DNA of 64,000 nucleotides from Antedon mediterranea (GCF_964355755.1 NC_092675.1:3072312-3136311); one strand, 5' to 3'. Numbered from the stretch's first letter, positions 23,591 to 37,300 are shown. Made by a program: numbers and translations. The notes: generated by a model not told the origin, from the letters alone.

Positions 23591-25460
23591 AAACTAGGTA
23601 GAAAGCTTTAGTCGTATTATCAAAGACTTCAGAATAAAAGTAAACCAAGACAACTGAACAACTTGATTGTACACTGAAACAGTGAAATAAAATGTGAAGG
23701 AAAATGATACTATTATTAAGGCCTACAGTAGTTTATCGTTATTAGTTTAAAAATGACGTAAGTGTAAATGTAAGTAATTTGCCGATTTATTATCATTCAA
23801 ATCGAACTGTCGCTTGTGATTGGTCAACTCGCTTTCCTTGCTTGACTTTACCATATTTTGACAACGTATTATTAGGATGTACATACTACATGATTTCAAA
23901 ACAATTGCGAGAATTCCGGAAGTTAATTTTATTATATTAATAATTGGTTGCACAGTTCCGGAAAATTCATTATGTGATATTTTGACTATATCGTAAGGTA
24001 GTAAGCCGCTTTTCACGTGGATAAACGATAATTAAATAAGGCTGTTTGGAAGTATAACTTGATTAGGTCAACCTGATGGTTGATTAATACGTTGTTTTTA
24101 TTTATTTAATACATAAATCGATTCGATCTTTAACATAAAAGTCTCTATAGATAAATCCACTAAATAAACAGTATACACTTTCTTTCGAAACCATCTGCCC
24201 AATGAAAAGCAAAGATATTTAGGCCTTGGCATAGATCTAAAAGCTTATTGATAGGCCTACACAAAACACATACATACATTATACGAAATTGGTCTAAAAC
24301 AAGTGGTAAATTTCACGATACAAATTAGGTTATGTTATAATATACAACTATCGTATTGATCAATTCACAAGATTACTGTAAGTTTACTGGCTGAGCCGAT
24401 CGTCTCATCCACGTCGCTTTTTAAAAACATAAACTCAGCTTAATTAAACATGTTGGTATTTCCGGTCAGCACTCACTCACGCACGCACGCCCCCAGTATG
24501 CCCACACATCGACTGTGATTTCAATCGCGTATACTTAAATAACGACATTTATCTATAGTATAAAATGCATAGGCCCGGAAGGTAAAAATGAACACAGCAA
24601 ATTGGCATGTTTGGTTTTTATTTATTAACATTTTTGTCAAATACAAAACAGACAAGGCAAAGAAAGACCACATATTATCCTCATCTAGTTTGTCAAAACA
24701 GACACATAAAAACAAATTAATTACGATCTACAAATACACATGACCAACTGCAAACATTTTCGATATTGCAACAACTTTACATTAATTTAAAAGAACCTTT
24801 TCACCAAATACGAGTAGGTCTGATAATAATACGATAAATGATGATGATCTCATGGGCAAACTTTCCTAAATGGTACACGGTTAGATGATATAAAGTTGGT
24901 GAAATAAAGACAATTAGTATTATTAAATTAAATTATTATTGTGGATTATACCAGTGGAATTCATTTTTAAAATGATGTGTTGTTGTGGAACATGGCATTT
25001 ACATACCCGTTACGTAAAACAGGAGCAAATAGGCCTATAGTGTGTAAGCTGAATAGAAATTGACAGAGGATTCGATATTCGTATATTCTAAAGCCAAAAT
25101 GACCCCTGCAGAAAAATAGGTGAAGTAAATTCTGCAAAAAGTAACACCTATATACCTCAAATACGACTGGTCTAAGTGGGTTATTGGCGATTTAGTTGCG
25201 TATGCGTTTAGTTCACTACCCTTACGCCCAGTAGAACATTATTAAATGTGACACGAAACCCACGTCAGTATAATGTCGACTACTGATTAATGGTGTATGT
25301 TAAATAACAAGTTCTACAGTGATTACATAGGATTATTAAAGAGGAAAAACAACTAACAGCAGTCATGTACCTTATTTTGATTAAAGGAAGCATAATATTG
25401 CCGTTTTCTGGCTTTCAACGGTGACCCAACAACAGAAGTCAATTGTATGTGTGCTAGGGT

Positions 25461-25567
25461 GATTACGGCCTATACCACGTTGAAACACTAGTTCTCGTCA
25501 GATCACCGAAGTTAAGCAACGTTGGGCCTGGTTAGACTTGGATGGGAATACCAGGTGTTATATATGG
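25461..25567 (+). pseudogene. 5S rRNA-derived pseudogene (or head of a 5S-derived SINE)
   Basis: The sequence follows metazoan 5S rRNA: TACGGCC-TACCACGTTGAAA, TTCTCGTC-GATCACCGAA, GTTAAGCAACG, GGGCC-GGTTAG and ACTTGGATGGG. It then jumps to GGAATACCAGGTGTTATA, lacking the roughly ten-base GTGACCGCCT-like segment near the 3' end. The internal promoter region is largely kept. With the deletion and several substitutions it is unlikely to make functional 5S rRNA. It is a single copy here, so a dispersed pseudogene or a SINE3-type head are both possible. Confidence 0.8.
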
Positions 25568-26369
25568 AGCTGGGGTCCCATTTTAGGCATTTTAAATCAG
25601 CACTGCCGACTCTTATGGCAGCCCGTCATCTGTATCTGCATCATACGTATTGGATTATGCCTTTCCCTGGTTAAGGTGGGCACTGGACGAGAGAAGTCCT
25701 TGGTCAATGTGGGACCAGTCAAAGATGCTTTAAACATTCCTGGCTTAGTCATAATTTCAAATGAATGTAAGACTAATTGACATTGTCGTTTACGACAGAA
25801 GTCGGCCATAGGGTGATAACACTATTTTCCATCATGTATCCTACTAAGAAGTCAATGTTTTTTTGTGTCTAGAAACGCTCGCTACCACTATCGGGTTAGA
25901 CTTGCCCCAAGTCTGTAGTTATTTCGAGGCTTTTCGATGTTTGTCTGAACCTAAAATCGGGCCGGAGTTCCAGTGTATACGTTTGAAACGTCATGTGTGC
26001 CAAAATATTTATCTTTTTACCAATATTAATTCAAAACTCCGTCTGGAACCCTGACTACGATCGAGTAAGCCTATTTTATATCAATCAAAATTATTAATAG
26101 TACGTATAATTTATAAAGAAAGTCATCATATGTTTTATATGTGTAACATCATTTTTAAATTTAAATCATTGTTTAGTTCCTCATAACGGATAAGCGTTAA
26201 TGATTGCAATATTCAATAATTTCTCGTCTGCATTAAATCCTGGACAAATGATATCGTTTGTCATGCTTAAACTAACTACACTGTATGTACGATAATCTCT
26301 TTTTATATTATAATGTAAATTCTATATTTCTTATTTATCTATATGTACAGTTGGCAAGGCCAAAATCTA

Positions 26370-26510
26370 TCCAAGGCCAATCCAATCTACTGAGCTCGTC
26401 GTGCCAATACAGGAACTCGTAACAGTCCTTTGATCTTATGTCTAGCTGCGACAAATACTGCATAATTGTACGGATACCATGTACATATTCTCCGCGCTAC
26501 CGTTAATTAA
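26370..26510 (-). repeat. Dispersed repeat, about 170 bp (copy 2, inverted)
   Basis: The inverted partner of 21345-21515: TGAGCTCGTCGTGCCAAT, TAACAGTCCTTTGATCTTAT and GTCTAGCTGCGACAAATAC are complements of its central blocks. Confidence 0.55.
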
Positions 26511-27417
26511 TTCAACAATGTATTTTGAAAGCCTGCCCACAATTTCCGTTTCGCACTCGGATATTGAATCCAATGCATTAATAATATGTGTAGGCCTATT
26601 CGTAAACACAAACATTAATAGGCCTATTGATTAATATACAAACAATAAAATACAATAATATTCATGAGTTGAAGGGAGAAAATATTGTTATCAGTTGATT
26701 GCATAAATGTTCTATATTTAAATATATATAGTCATGGCATTCAACGAATGAAAAATATTCTCCCCCAACTATTGCTATTTGTTTTGTAACACACCTACAG
26801 CTGTAATGTAAACTGTTATTTAATTAATCCGCCCCTTCCTTCTTAAATCAAAACAATTTATAGCCCCCATTAAAAAATACGACGCTTGGAATTTGGTTGC
26901 GTGGTGTGTGGAGCAGATAGGACGGTGGCTGGTTTTATATTACTCATACTATTGCGCAAAAAAAAAAAAAAACAAATAGGAGGGAAAACGCAAAGGTGCA
27001 ATAAATATATAATAAAATAAACACCTATGATAATATTTATGAGTCGGAAATGTGTAGGCCTATTCTTAATATTGTTACACGCGATCTGAAGCAGTGCATT
27101 AAAACCATCTTTTATAAACGGCATATTGGCCCTTTTTTGGCTTCTCGTCTCAGAATTGAATGTTAGGGTGGTGTATATGGATAAGGATTTAAAGGATTAA
27201 ATAACCCGGACGTATAGGTCTCGTTTGTACTCAAATAGATAAATAACAATTTATCTGATAACATTTCGACAAGAAAGGGGATTCCCCGAGCACCGTCCGT
27301 TTCTTACAGTCTCTGAATTTACATTATGCAAACACGGGTATTATGGACTACAAGTAACATCTCAATTTAGAGTTAACGATTTATTGTTACCCTGAAAAAA
27401 TAATAATAATATTTAAC

Positions 27418-27716
27418 AAAATTATTGTTGAATATGCCATTTTAATGTAACATAATAGTTATCCACTTTGACCAAAAACTAGATCGGAAAAAAAAATGTT
27501 TTTACCTGAAAAAACTGTAATTTAAGCAAAACATGGTCAAATTGGCTGCCAGCCAATGGGTTTTTGGTTGAATTTAACCATTTATTTTGTCATTTTATAA
27601 GTGAAAACATTTTTTTTTTGGAATTAATTAACTTTATTAAAACTACAAAATAACATATTCAAGTCTGATTTAATTAATCTTTATTTTTCATGTTTTTGAG
27701 GGACAATACATCGTTT
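27418..27716 (-). mobile_element. MITE of the AGATGTATTGTCCC family, inverted copy
   Basis: Reverse complement of the 14729-15073 element: TTATCCACTTTGACCAAAAA, AATTGGCTGCCAGCCAATGG, TAACTTTATTAAAACTACAA and the end GGGACAATACATC. The other end is degraded. Confidence 0.65.
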
Positions 27717-28296
27717 ACCGTACCCTTTTTAGGTGATTGCACTGATGGGTAAATGAGGAAAGCCCCATATATATATTCGAACGGTCATGAAGAAAGGAGC
27801 ATATAATAGGATTATGGAAAATTAACAACCTATTTATTGCGTCTATTTATTTAAGAGTTAGGTTAATATATTTATAATATTTCATGAGAATTCTCATTGA
27901 TGGTCTGAATATGGCTATATCCGGATTTATCAAAGAGTACGGTAATACTTTGTTGTTTAAAGAAATAGATAAAATCATTTACCAGATATCATTATTTGTA
28001 TGTCAAAGATAAATCATTTGTTGGTATATATAGAAACAGCGAGGCAATATTTTCACTAATAAATAAACATACTCGCAGTCAATCTTGGCAAATCCACAAT
28101 CCGTCATCAAGTATTCATAAACCGTTTCAATATTCATATCCACGCCGTCTCCCAATAAGAATGGAGTGTACAGGTAACTCCACAACGGAAACGTGATGTC
28201 AGAAATTAATTTTACACGTTAGCTAGATAAGATGCAGATGTTTGAATACACCATCATAGTTAGTAAGCAAGTCATAGCGGTGAGATCTCTAAGCTA

Positions 28297-28332
28297 ATGG
28301 GGGCGGAATGCATCACTGGGCTACTTAAGTAA
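28297..28332 (+). promoter_or_regulatory. Possible upstream ORF in the synaptotagmin 5' UTR
   Basis: An ATG at 28297 opens an 11-codon frame that stops at TAA 28330-28332, five bases before the proposed start codon at 28337. If the first exon reaches this far upstream, the uORF would limit initiation at the main ATG. The transcript start is not known from the sequence. Confidence 0.3.
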
Positions 28333-28336
28333 AACC

Positions 28337-28340
28337 ATGG
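28337..28340 (+). CDS. Proposed synaptotagmin coding exon 1: ATG plus one base
   Basis: AAAACCATGG|GTAAGT has a good Kozak context (ACCATGG) running directly into a consensus donor. One base past the ATG gives phase 1, exactly what the acceptor at 29109 needs; the joined codon is GAT and the start reads M-D-H-L-P-Y-Y. The next exon has no ATG before its transmembrane segment, so an upstream start exon is required. Another exon further away could serve instead. Confidence 0.5.
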
Positions 28341-31300
28341 GTAAGTCATTTCACGTACAGATTTATGTTTTAATCCTCTATATTCTTAATCAATCTTACG
28401 GCTTTACCGCGATAAAACATATCTATTTACTTCGGTTGGTTATAGTAATAACAAAAGCTTTGAGATAGATTGTATGTGGTTGAAAAATGCTGTAATGATG
28501 GAAGTGCATGTTTACGGTCTGAGGGCTAAGCATGTTGTTGAAAATAACTTTAGGTTTTAGAAAACTAATGATGACGGTTAGGACTATATCGGATATTATA
28601 ATTGCACGCAAACATTTCTGGCAAAACAAAGAATATAGTACTGTATATTGTTCGCAATAAATTTATTTTAAAGTGAGTTGTTTAAAAAAAACGGTCAATT
28701 GGTATAACGGGAAAGCTTTCTTATTTGTGCATAAGCACACCTAACGTTTTTTTCTTATATTGCTTGTTGCGCTAACGTTTTTATTATATTATGCGCTAAA
28801 TTCCCAATTAGTCATATTGCAAAATAATTGATACAGGGAGGGGTTCAGCTACTGGGAGGGGTTCAGCTACTGGGAGGGGTTCTAGTGTTAAATGTCTTTA
28901 TCTTTGTTTTAAGTTTCTTTCCCTGTTCACACTAAAATACCCTGACCAGAAAAAGGGGGATGCAGAACAGCCAGCAAATTATTTTCTACTCCTTATTCCG
29001 TATGACCTTTGTACGTAGAAGTTGTGGCGATCGTTTACTGTCCGTTTTTTACTTTTGCTTTATTACATTTAAAAACGACTTTTTAAAAATTCTTTTTACT
29101 ATACATAGATCATTTGCCGTATTATGTGGGATTAGCCGCCGGTGGCGTTTCGTCACTGTTGCTATGTGTCTGCTTCTGTTGTTTCTGGACTTATTACAAA
29201 AAAACACGTAAAAACAAGAAGAAACAGGAAGTTCTCGAAAGAGCAAGAATAATGGTATCTCCAAAAAGACCTTACCACACGATGTTACAAAACGTGGATA
29301 CATGCAAAATTCGACCGCAAGAAAGCATCGATATAATTGATGAAATACATTCACCGCCAGCGTTACCGAAAAGAGTAGAAAACCGTTCGCAATCGGTGTG
29401 TACAGCAACTTTATATATGGACGCGTATATGTTAAAAGACCGTAACGTCAGCACGTCAGATCCGTATCTATACGACAGAAAATCTCTCGGCGGGTCCGAT
29501 GATAGTTTACACGCGAAACGTGCTCGGACACTTCCTGCAGCAGGCCTACGCAGCGGCGGTTCCTCCCCACGGAAGGTAAAACCAGTTATACATCTAAATA
29601 CAACATACAGTTCGGAAGAATCTTCATTTGTCGTAAGGGTACGGAAAGTTGCTAACCTTCCTGCGAAATACGGAACGAACTGTTGCAGTTTCGTTCGGAT
29701 TTTTCTTTTGCCAAAATACCCGGACTCTTTGCAAACGCGAGTTGTACGTGGAAGTTTGGACCCAAAATTTGGAGAATATCTACGTTTTAGAAAACTAAGT
29801 TTCGAAACTGTATGCAAAAGTTACCTGAGGTGCAAGGTTTACATAAAAGAATTGTGGGATAAGAAAGATACTTTTGTTGGAGAGGCATTCTTGCCATGTA
29901 TAGAGATAACCCCTCGACAGGACGTGACGACATACCATGAAGTAACGTTAAAGCCAGAAAGAACGAAGATTACAAAGGTAAGAATGATATCATGCACTCG
30001 CCAGTGAACAAATAGCCGAGAGAGACTGTTTAGAGGATAGTTTAGAAAAAAATCAGCTATTTGCAATCTCTGATTTCACCCGCCATTGTTCTACTTAAAG
30101 TCGAAAGGTCCATTTTATTATTTTTGATAATTAGACTGTTTATTTTTATGTAATTTATTTGTACCACCTGTGTCTGTGTTTCTAGAAAGAAAATTCAATA
30201 CTACTACTTCGATACCATGAAACTTAAAATTATATGTGGACGGGTTTCTTATAATGTTGTCCAGGGCCGACTCGCGTTCTGAACTTTAAAGGAGAGTACC
30301 AAAGTAACATTTTATTCCTAATTACATTTAATACCCGCACGATGCAAAAGATAGCTAAGCTCAACACAAGCCTGTCTAATTTTATATTGTAGGTCCTACT
30401 GAAACCAATTTCATTGAATTTTGTATAATTGAATAAGGATTTGTTTAAAAGGTTAGGCTACTTTACGCGTCGACCAGTCCGAAAGGCCAATTCGCTCCCT
30501 AGTTTTGCCGTTGGTTGCCATATTTTGTACCAATGTTGAAAATGTAAAAATTATCATGAATTATTTCAAGGAAATATTTTTTATCATACATATAACACGA
30601 CATAATATCTAAAACGACCAAAAACAAAAATCACCTTTAAAAGCACCTAACTGAAGCGCATACTTTGCGTAGATACGTCGGTAACCAAACACGATCCACG
30701 GTTGAATAAGAGATTATTAGGATTAAGGAAAAGCTTAAAATAGGATTCATGATTGAGGAGCTTAAACATATTTGGGTCGTCAAGCTTACGCGGCCCCTTT
30801 GTAGTGCAGTACGACGGCGAACGAACGCAAGGAAAAAAATACAATCATTTCGTGCTTGCGGTCTTTTTCGTTGCATTTAAAACTCCCTCGCATACTAACT
30901 ACATGGATAAAATAGAAAAATATAAATCATGCTTAGATATTAATCAAAAATCACGTTATAGTTTTAAAATATCTCGTAAATAATGTCATCGAACTATCCC
31001 CACGCAAGCCGCTATATTGGACAAGACCAGAATTGGTGATCGTACGCAACTCAAATAGAGATTGGTAAAACCTCTCCATTTCCCGTGGATTGAAGGGAAA
31101 TGTTTTAACCGTTACCCCTGTTTAAGCGTGGTTCCCACTAGAACGCAACGCAACGTTACGCAGCGATCTATCGACGCAAAGTGCTGTATTGCGTAATCAC
31201 AAGTGGGAACCGACGATGCAATAGTGCTGCAAACATCGAAGGTTTGATTTCACGCAGGCGGAGGCAAACGCAATGATTGGGAGGGCATTTTCTTACGTTG

Positions 31301-34300
31301 CGTTAGATTGCGTTACGTTGCGTCGCTAGTGGGAACCAAGCTTTAGGGAATATCCTCACCGTCTCTGTTAAGCGACACTTTGTTGGGTCCCTTCACAGGA
31401 TGTCATGTATATGAGTATAGGCCTATGTGACATGTTGTGATTTAGTTTTACTACTTTATTTCGAGAGACTGGTTTTACGGTTTTAAACATCAGAATAAAG
31501 GCCAATTTACACAGACGAGCGGTACCGGTAAAGAAACCCGCGTATATTGTCCCACGTAAAATCTGTATCTATCCTGAGCGGAAACCGCCCGTCCGCACCG
31601 CATTGTGTGTAAACGGTCATCAGGAATAACATATGTATTTTTCAGTTCATGAATGTATCACGAACGAACAGTTAACATCAAAGTATATGATAATTCCATA
31701 TTGTATCAAAATGCGACGACCACTAAATGCTAACTATAAATTCCTACCAGGTCGACGCGTGGGCAGTTGTTCAGACGCGACGAACCGCAAACGCATTAAC
31801 CGTTCATCCACTCTAATATACGCTTTAACCATCAAAGTCTCGTCAAAAATCAATAAAAATGGACTTTTAAAACAATAAGAATCATAAGATGATTACCAGA
31901 GATCTAAAGCTGCTACTTAGGCAAGACATAAGTAATAACGTGTGACAATTGCCAATACTTACACATAATTCGTACGGATGTCAATTCAAGTCTTCCTTGT
32001 CACATTGTGTTCGCGGCATTTAAGTAGAGATACAAGTTATAAACGTCATATACTGTATTAATAACGCAACTACTGTTTTTATTAAGAAGTGCCATTATCA
32101 CTCTCAAGATAAATGCTATTTTAGAAGAAATTTGCCGTGGATCATTACATTTTCCAAAAATTAGGTCAGATAGATTGCAATTAGAATTAAGAAGAAATCA
32201 TTTCTTTAACTAGTGACAAGAGTGTTGAGAAGAAAATGCATACAACGGGCATTATAATATAATTATATATATATAAAGCGTGGTTCCCACAAGAACGCAA
32301 CACAGCGACGTGTCGACGCGAATTGCTGTATTGCGTAATACAACAGTGCTGCAAACATCACAGGTTTGATTTCACGCAGGCGGAGGAAAACACAATTGTC
32401 GGAAGGGCATTCTCTTACGTTGCGTTACGTTGCGTCGCTAGTGGGAGAGCGCCTCTTTCGTGTAGTCTAGTTCCCACTAGCGACGCAACCTACGCAACGT
32501 AAGAAAATGTCCTTCCAAATATTGTGTTTGCCCCCGCCTGCGTGAAATCAAACCTGCTATGTTTGCAGCATTGTTGTGTCGTCGGTTCCCACTTGTGATT
32601 ACGCAATACAGCACTTTGCGTCGATACGTCGTTGCGTTGCGTTCTAGTGGGAACCACGCTTAAAGGACCCCCTATCTTATGCAATGCAATCAATGCACCA
32701 AAGTAAAACCGTACACTAAATTACGTCTATTGTGTTATACTGGAGAGACGTGTCACACAGTCGTCGTGACAAATGCTGCGGTGCATTATTGAATAGTAGC
32801 AAAGTATAAATAATGATACAATTTTGCTAATAAACACTGATTGCTCTTGAAGGATTAAGCAACGGTGTTATGAGATTATTTAAAATAGGTCTATAACTCA
32901 TTGTTATACGTATAAGCTAATAATCAGCAATGCAGTCACCAAATATCAAGGGTTCTTCGCAGAACTACTTATCTAAAAAAGAGGTTACCGTAGAAACGAT
33001 GATGCCTGCTCATTTCCAACCAATCAAATCAGTTTGATAGTTTTCTTAAACTTCCCCCTGACGATTGTGTTGCTGAGCAACCATCGCACAGACAGCAGCG
33101 GACGATATTGCCGACGATGTACCTGTGTGCGTCACAGTGCATCATATCCCACCGCTTAATGACTTGCATAACAGTCTGCCTGCTTGCTTGCAGCATTATT
33201 TAATGTCCACATATTTCTGCTGGTAAAACTTTATAACGGTGCCCGCACTTTAGAAAACTAATCTCTGTCTTAAATCGAGTTTTTTTTCTGGAATCAACTT
33301 CAATATCACATGAACATTATTAGCAAAAACCCTCGAGCGCAATAACAACAAAAAGGCATGAAAAACACACTTGTCGAGTTTACATGAAATGACTTTAAAG
33401 CTCTGTCTACACTATCAAACTAGTGTGATGTACCCAATTTAGTATTTAACGTCATCGTGTCCATTATATGGGAACATCACATTTTGTTTGTCACATAAAG
33501 TTTGATAGTGTATAGACAGAGCTTAAGGAGAACCAGCCTTAAGTAATGAAGATTCCCCACGCATTTTGTCTGAAATGAAAAAAAAAGCAGAACAGTCTGA
33601 AATGAAAAAAAAGCAGAACAACAACACAGCATGTTTACACTGACATTGAAACTCCGTTACGTGCTTTTATCATTGTGTCTAGTTCACTCGCATTTTTTCT
33701 TTCGAAAATTAGACTCTCTTCCCCTCCCGCAAGCACGATATATGTATATAAATCTCTCCCCACGCAGTCGGCTCGCAATCTACCTCTTTGTGTTTCTTGT
33801 GCGTGGGCACAGGTAGAAAGACTATACCATCGTTATCGCGCATGGAGTAACATTATAATCCATATTTCTTGTTATTACCGTAACGATTGATTCATAATCT
33901 GTGTAATTTGTGATGTACAATAATAACAAAATCAATTAAGACTTTTATTTAAAAAAAATACCCTGTGGAATGATACTAATCTGTGTCGAAAGACTGAAGT
34001 TCATTACATTACCTTAACCTGATATTCGACAAAATCCACCCGATTCCGAATAATTTGGTTTGAGTTATACTCATAGGCGCTCGTGTACAGTTAAAAAACA
34101 GGGGGAACACTTTGTGAGGTATCGTAGGTGCAGGTCCATTTAATGCCTCGTATCTGAGGGATATCGACTAAACTATATCAAAACACTAATGATTACTAGG
34201 CTACCATGTTCCATAACGTATCCATACTTATTTCTTGTAGGGCTGGGGTTTAAACACCCAGTATGACTAAGCTCCATTAACAAATAATACGTAAACATTT

Positions 34301-37300
34301 GTATAACATAAAATAATATTTATATAAACAGATCGTATAAAAAACAGAATTCTTGAACATTTAAATTTACCTCAAAGTATGGTAAACATTTTTTTTTAAA
34401 CAAACATTGTAGGAGGAAATTATTAACGACCATATTTAAAAGAACTTTCAGTTGTTATATAAATTGCTCATGTTAGTTACCTTCTTCGTATACTGAAAAC
34501 AACATAGCAGCCAGATTTATAAATCATATCGCATTGAATCACTCAACGCTGTCTCTACTAATGTAAAACATAACGTTTTGACGTCATCACAGAATCGTCA
34601 ACAACTACTCTCAGATGTTCTAGTAACTAGAATACAACTCATTACGACATTAAACTAACTAATAGTAGTCATCCAATGTGACCTGGCATGGAACACTTAT
34701 ACACTGTAGAATGTCGAATTTAATACAGGCCTATATTAAACTATGTCACATGCAATGTAATGAATTCAACTTGATAACCACCAAATTGCTAAAATGTGTC
34801 TGTGTTTAATTATCGTCTTCATTTTGAATTAAGTAATGCATTATTCTGATGTTATTTAACACTTACACAATTTATAATAAAATAAGAAGTGAGTTTATTG
34901 AAAAATCTACCAGTGCATTTGATTCAATATACCGGATGCCCTTAGTGCTTTGGTATGTAAATTTTGAAATAATTGCGTCATGAATATTTATTTAATAGTC
35001 AATGTTTCTACGTACTGTAATGTATTCAAATGTTCAAACCCATACATCTTAAGCGTGGTTCCCACTAGCGACGAAACGTAACGCAATCTACGCAACGTAA
35101 GCAAATGCTCTTCTACAGCTTGGTTCCCACTAGAACGTAACGCAAGGACGTAAACGCAACGCAAGCGTTTTAACCAATGACAAGCGAAGTTATAGACAGC
35201 AATCACAAGCGAATAAGCCATCGCTTGTGATTGGTCAATTCACTTGCGTTGCGTTTACGTCCTTGCGTTACGTTCTAGTGGAAACCAAGCTTTAAAGCGT
35301 GGTTCCCACTAGGACGTAACGTAACGCAACGCTACGACGTATTGACGCAAAGTTCTGTATTGCGCAATCACAAGACACACAGGAAGGGGCAAATACAATT
35401 ATTGAAAGGGCATTTTCTTTCGTTGCGTAGATTGCGTTAGGTTGCGTCGCTAGTGGGAACCAAGCTTAATATTGGTTTGTCCCCGCCTGCGTGAAATCAA
35501 ACCTGCGATATGTGCATCATTGTGTCGTCGTCGTCCCACTTGTGATCACGCAATACATCACTTTGCGTCCATACGTCGATGCGTTACGTTCTAGTGGGAA
35601 CCACCCTTTAGGATTCCAATTATAATTTCAATATTTGTAGATTTACTACTGGGATAGGCCTACTATTAAGTAAGGTATTATAGGCCAACATAAACAAAAC
35701 GTATGGGTCATTGCTAGCCATCTAGGATGAAGGTCTCTCCAAGTTGTCCTCACCCTTTTACTGCTTTATGCCTACGTATAATTTTTCCACCAGTTACTGT
35801 CTTTGTATGTTGTTAGTCCACCAGTCGGCGTTCCGATTTTCTCTGTAAGCTCTAAATTGGGAGGTCTATACGTATGAAACGCCATGTGTGCCAAAATATT
35901 TATCTTTTTTGTAATATTAAGTCTAATCGACGCGCCGTCAAGTTAACTAATGGACAAAAAAAATCAAACAATAAACTAAGATCACGAAGCTAAATGCGCT
36001 TAAAGAAAGCAATTTATTGATGAATGCAACACATGTAGTATTGAAATGAACCGATTATAGTCTTCAAAGTCCTACTACGTTTATATTGTGTCGTAACATA
36101 AAAGGCTATGACGACGACGAATGTTGTGTGAGTTATGATGTCCACATTAACTACGAACGACTTACTCGAATAAAACATACGCAAACGTTAACCACTCTGA
36201 AAATAAATTAAAGAAGGCCTAATGCCTACTATACGATTATATATTACTTTTATTTACAACTCAATTTGTAGCATGCCGCAGTGGATTTATAAGTCATAAT
36301 GTGGGCTGCCGGTTCAAACTGTTGGCATTTGATTGTATTGCATTCTGTATACATTGCTCACGGGCATTTTTGCCAATAAACGCTTAATTAATCGACACTG
36401 AGAATGTGTATTATGTTATTGAAATAAAATTAATATTAAGATGTTTAGACGGATGACAAGGCGACAGAGACGATGGACCAACTTAGAAATCATCTTAAGA
36501 TGACTTAAGGGTACCACTAAGCTGAGTGGTAAACACCTATAGACACTTTGTTAGTTAGGCCTATTGTCTCTTATTTTATATCTGGTGATGAGGCTCACGA
36601 TTTTTTGGTAAATAAGCGGTGCAGAAATCATTAATTATTTTATATGTGAAAGAATTGTAAGTTAGCCGACCTACTTCCTAAATATAACTTAACCTAACCC
36701 TCTAAATCATCTCCGTCACTAATGAAGTAAAAATAAGTTGTCTATGAGTTATTAAGTGCATCAACATGCAAAGACCATATTATTCAGCCGACATATTTAA
36801 TCACAATTGGCTCAAATTGTAGTCACGTCAATTCTTACGTCACACCTAATGCATATTCAAAATAAGGTATCGGAATATAACTAATGAATAATTCATGTTT
36901 CTAGCATCGTTTATCTACAAAATGTTAGCGCTCAAAGTCTAGTTATGACATTCCATGTATGTGAAAATATCTTTCAGTTAGGAATATTAAGAAATTGCCG
37001 TCAAATCTAGACCGATATGTTCGCAGATGTTTCTATTTTTCTACTGCATCGTATTCTATCGAAAGTGTCTTATACTGTATTTGTTAAGATCGATGGGAAA
37101 TTGCTTATGTCACTAAATGCCAAATGGAGATGAACTTACGGTTAAATTAATCAATTTTGTAAATTGTTGTTTTTCTTGTAGGTGCAGTCATTAACGTCAC
37201 TGAGTAACGATGGAGAGGAAGAAAGAGTTTTGGGAGATTTGTTTCTGTCGATTGAATACCAAGCAATGGCCAATAGAATCAAAGTTATGCTGAGGAAAGC

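Larger units (their letters stand above)
10175..28336. other. Intergenic region between RasGRF and the synaptotagmin gene
   Basis: About 18 kb without a recognisable protein gene. The two flanking genes diverge from it, so both promoters should lie inside. Named contents are listed separately: tandem repeats (12358-12540, 13205-13900, 19199-20760), MITEs (14729, 17502, 22713, 27418), a half MITE (23492), a SINE (22250), a 5S-derived pseudogene (25461) and a three-copy dispersed repeat (21345, 26370). The remaining AT-rich sequence shows nothing I can name. Confidence 0.6.
29978..37181. other. Synaptotagmin intron 2 (7.2 kb)
   Basis: Separates the C2A exon from C2B. It holds GTGGTTCCCACTAG MITEs (31122-31345, 32274-32446, 32464-32664, 35049-35610), one AGGCCAATTTACAC element (31495-31625) and one AGCTCTGTCTACAC element (33395-33526). 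A CATGTGTGCCAAAATATTTA block near 35885-35920 is shared with 25995-26030. No further exon was recognised. Confidence 0.65.

Noticed and set aside
25461-25567. Functional 5S rRNA gene
   Set aside because: A segment of about ten bases near the 3' end is missing and several conserved bases are changed.
29272-29817. 181-codon minus-strand frame
   Set aside because: It is the antisense shadow of synaptotagmin exon 2, whose C2A homology is clear on plus.
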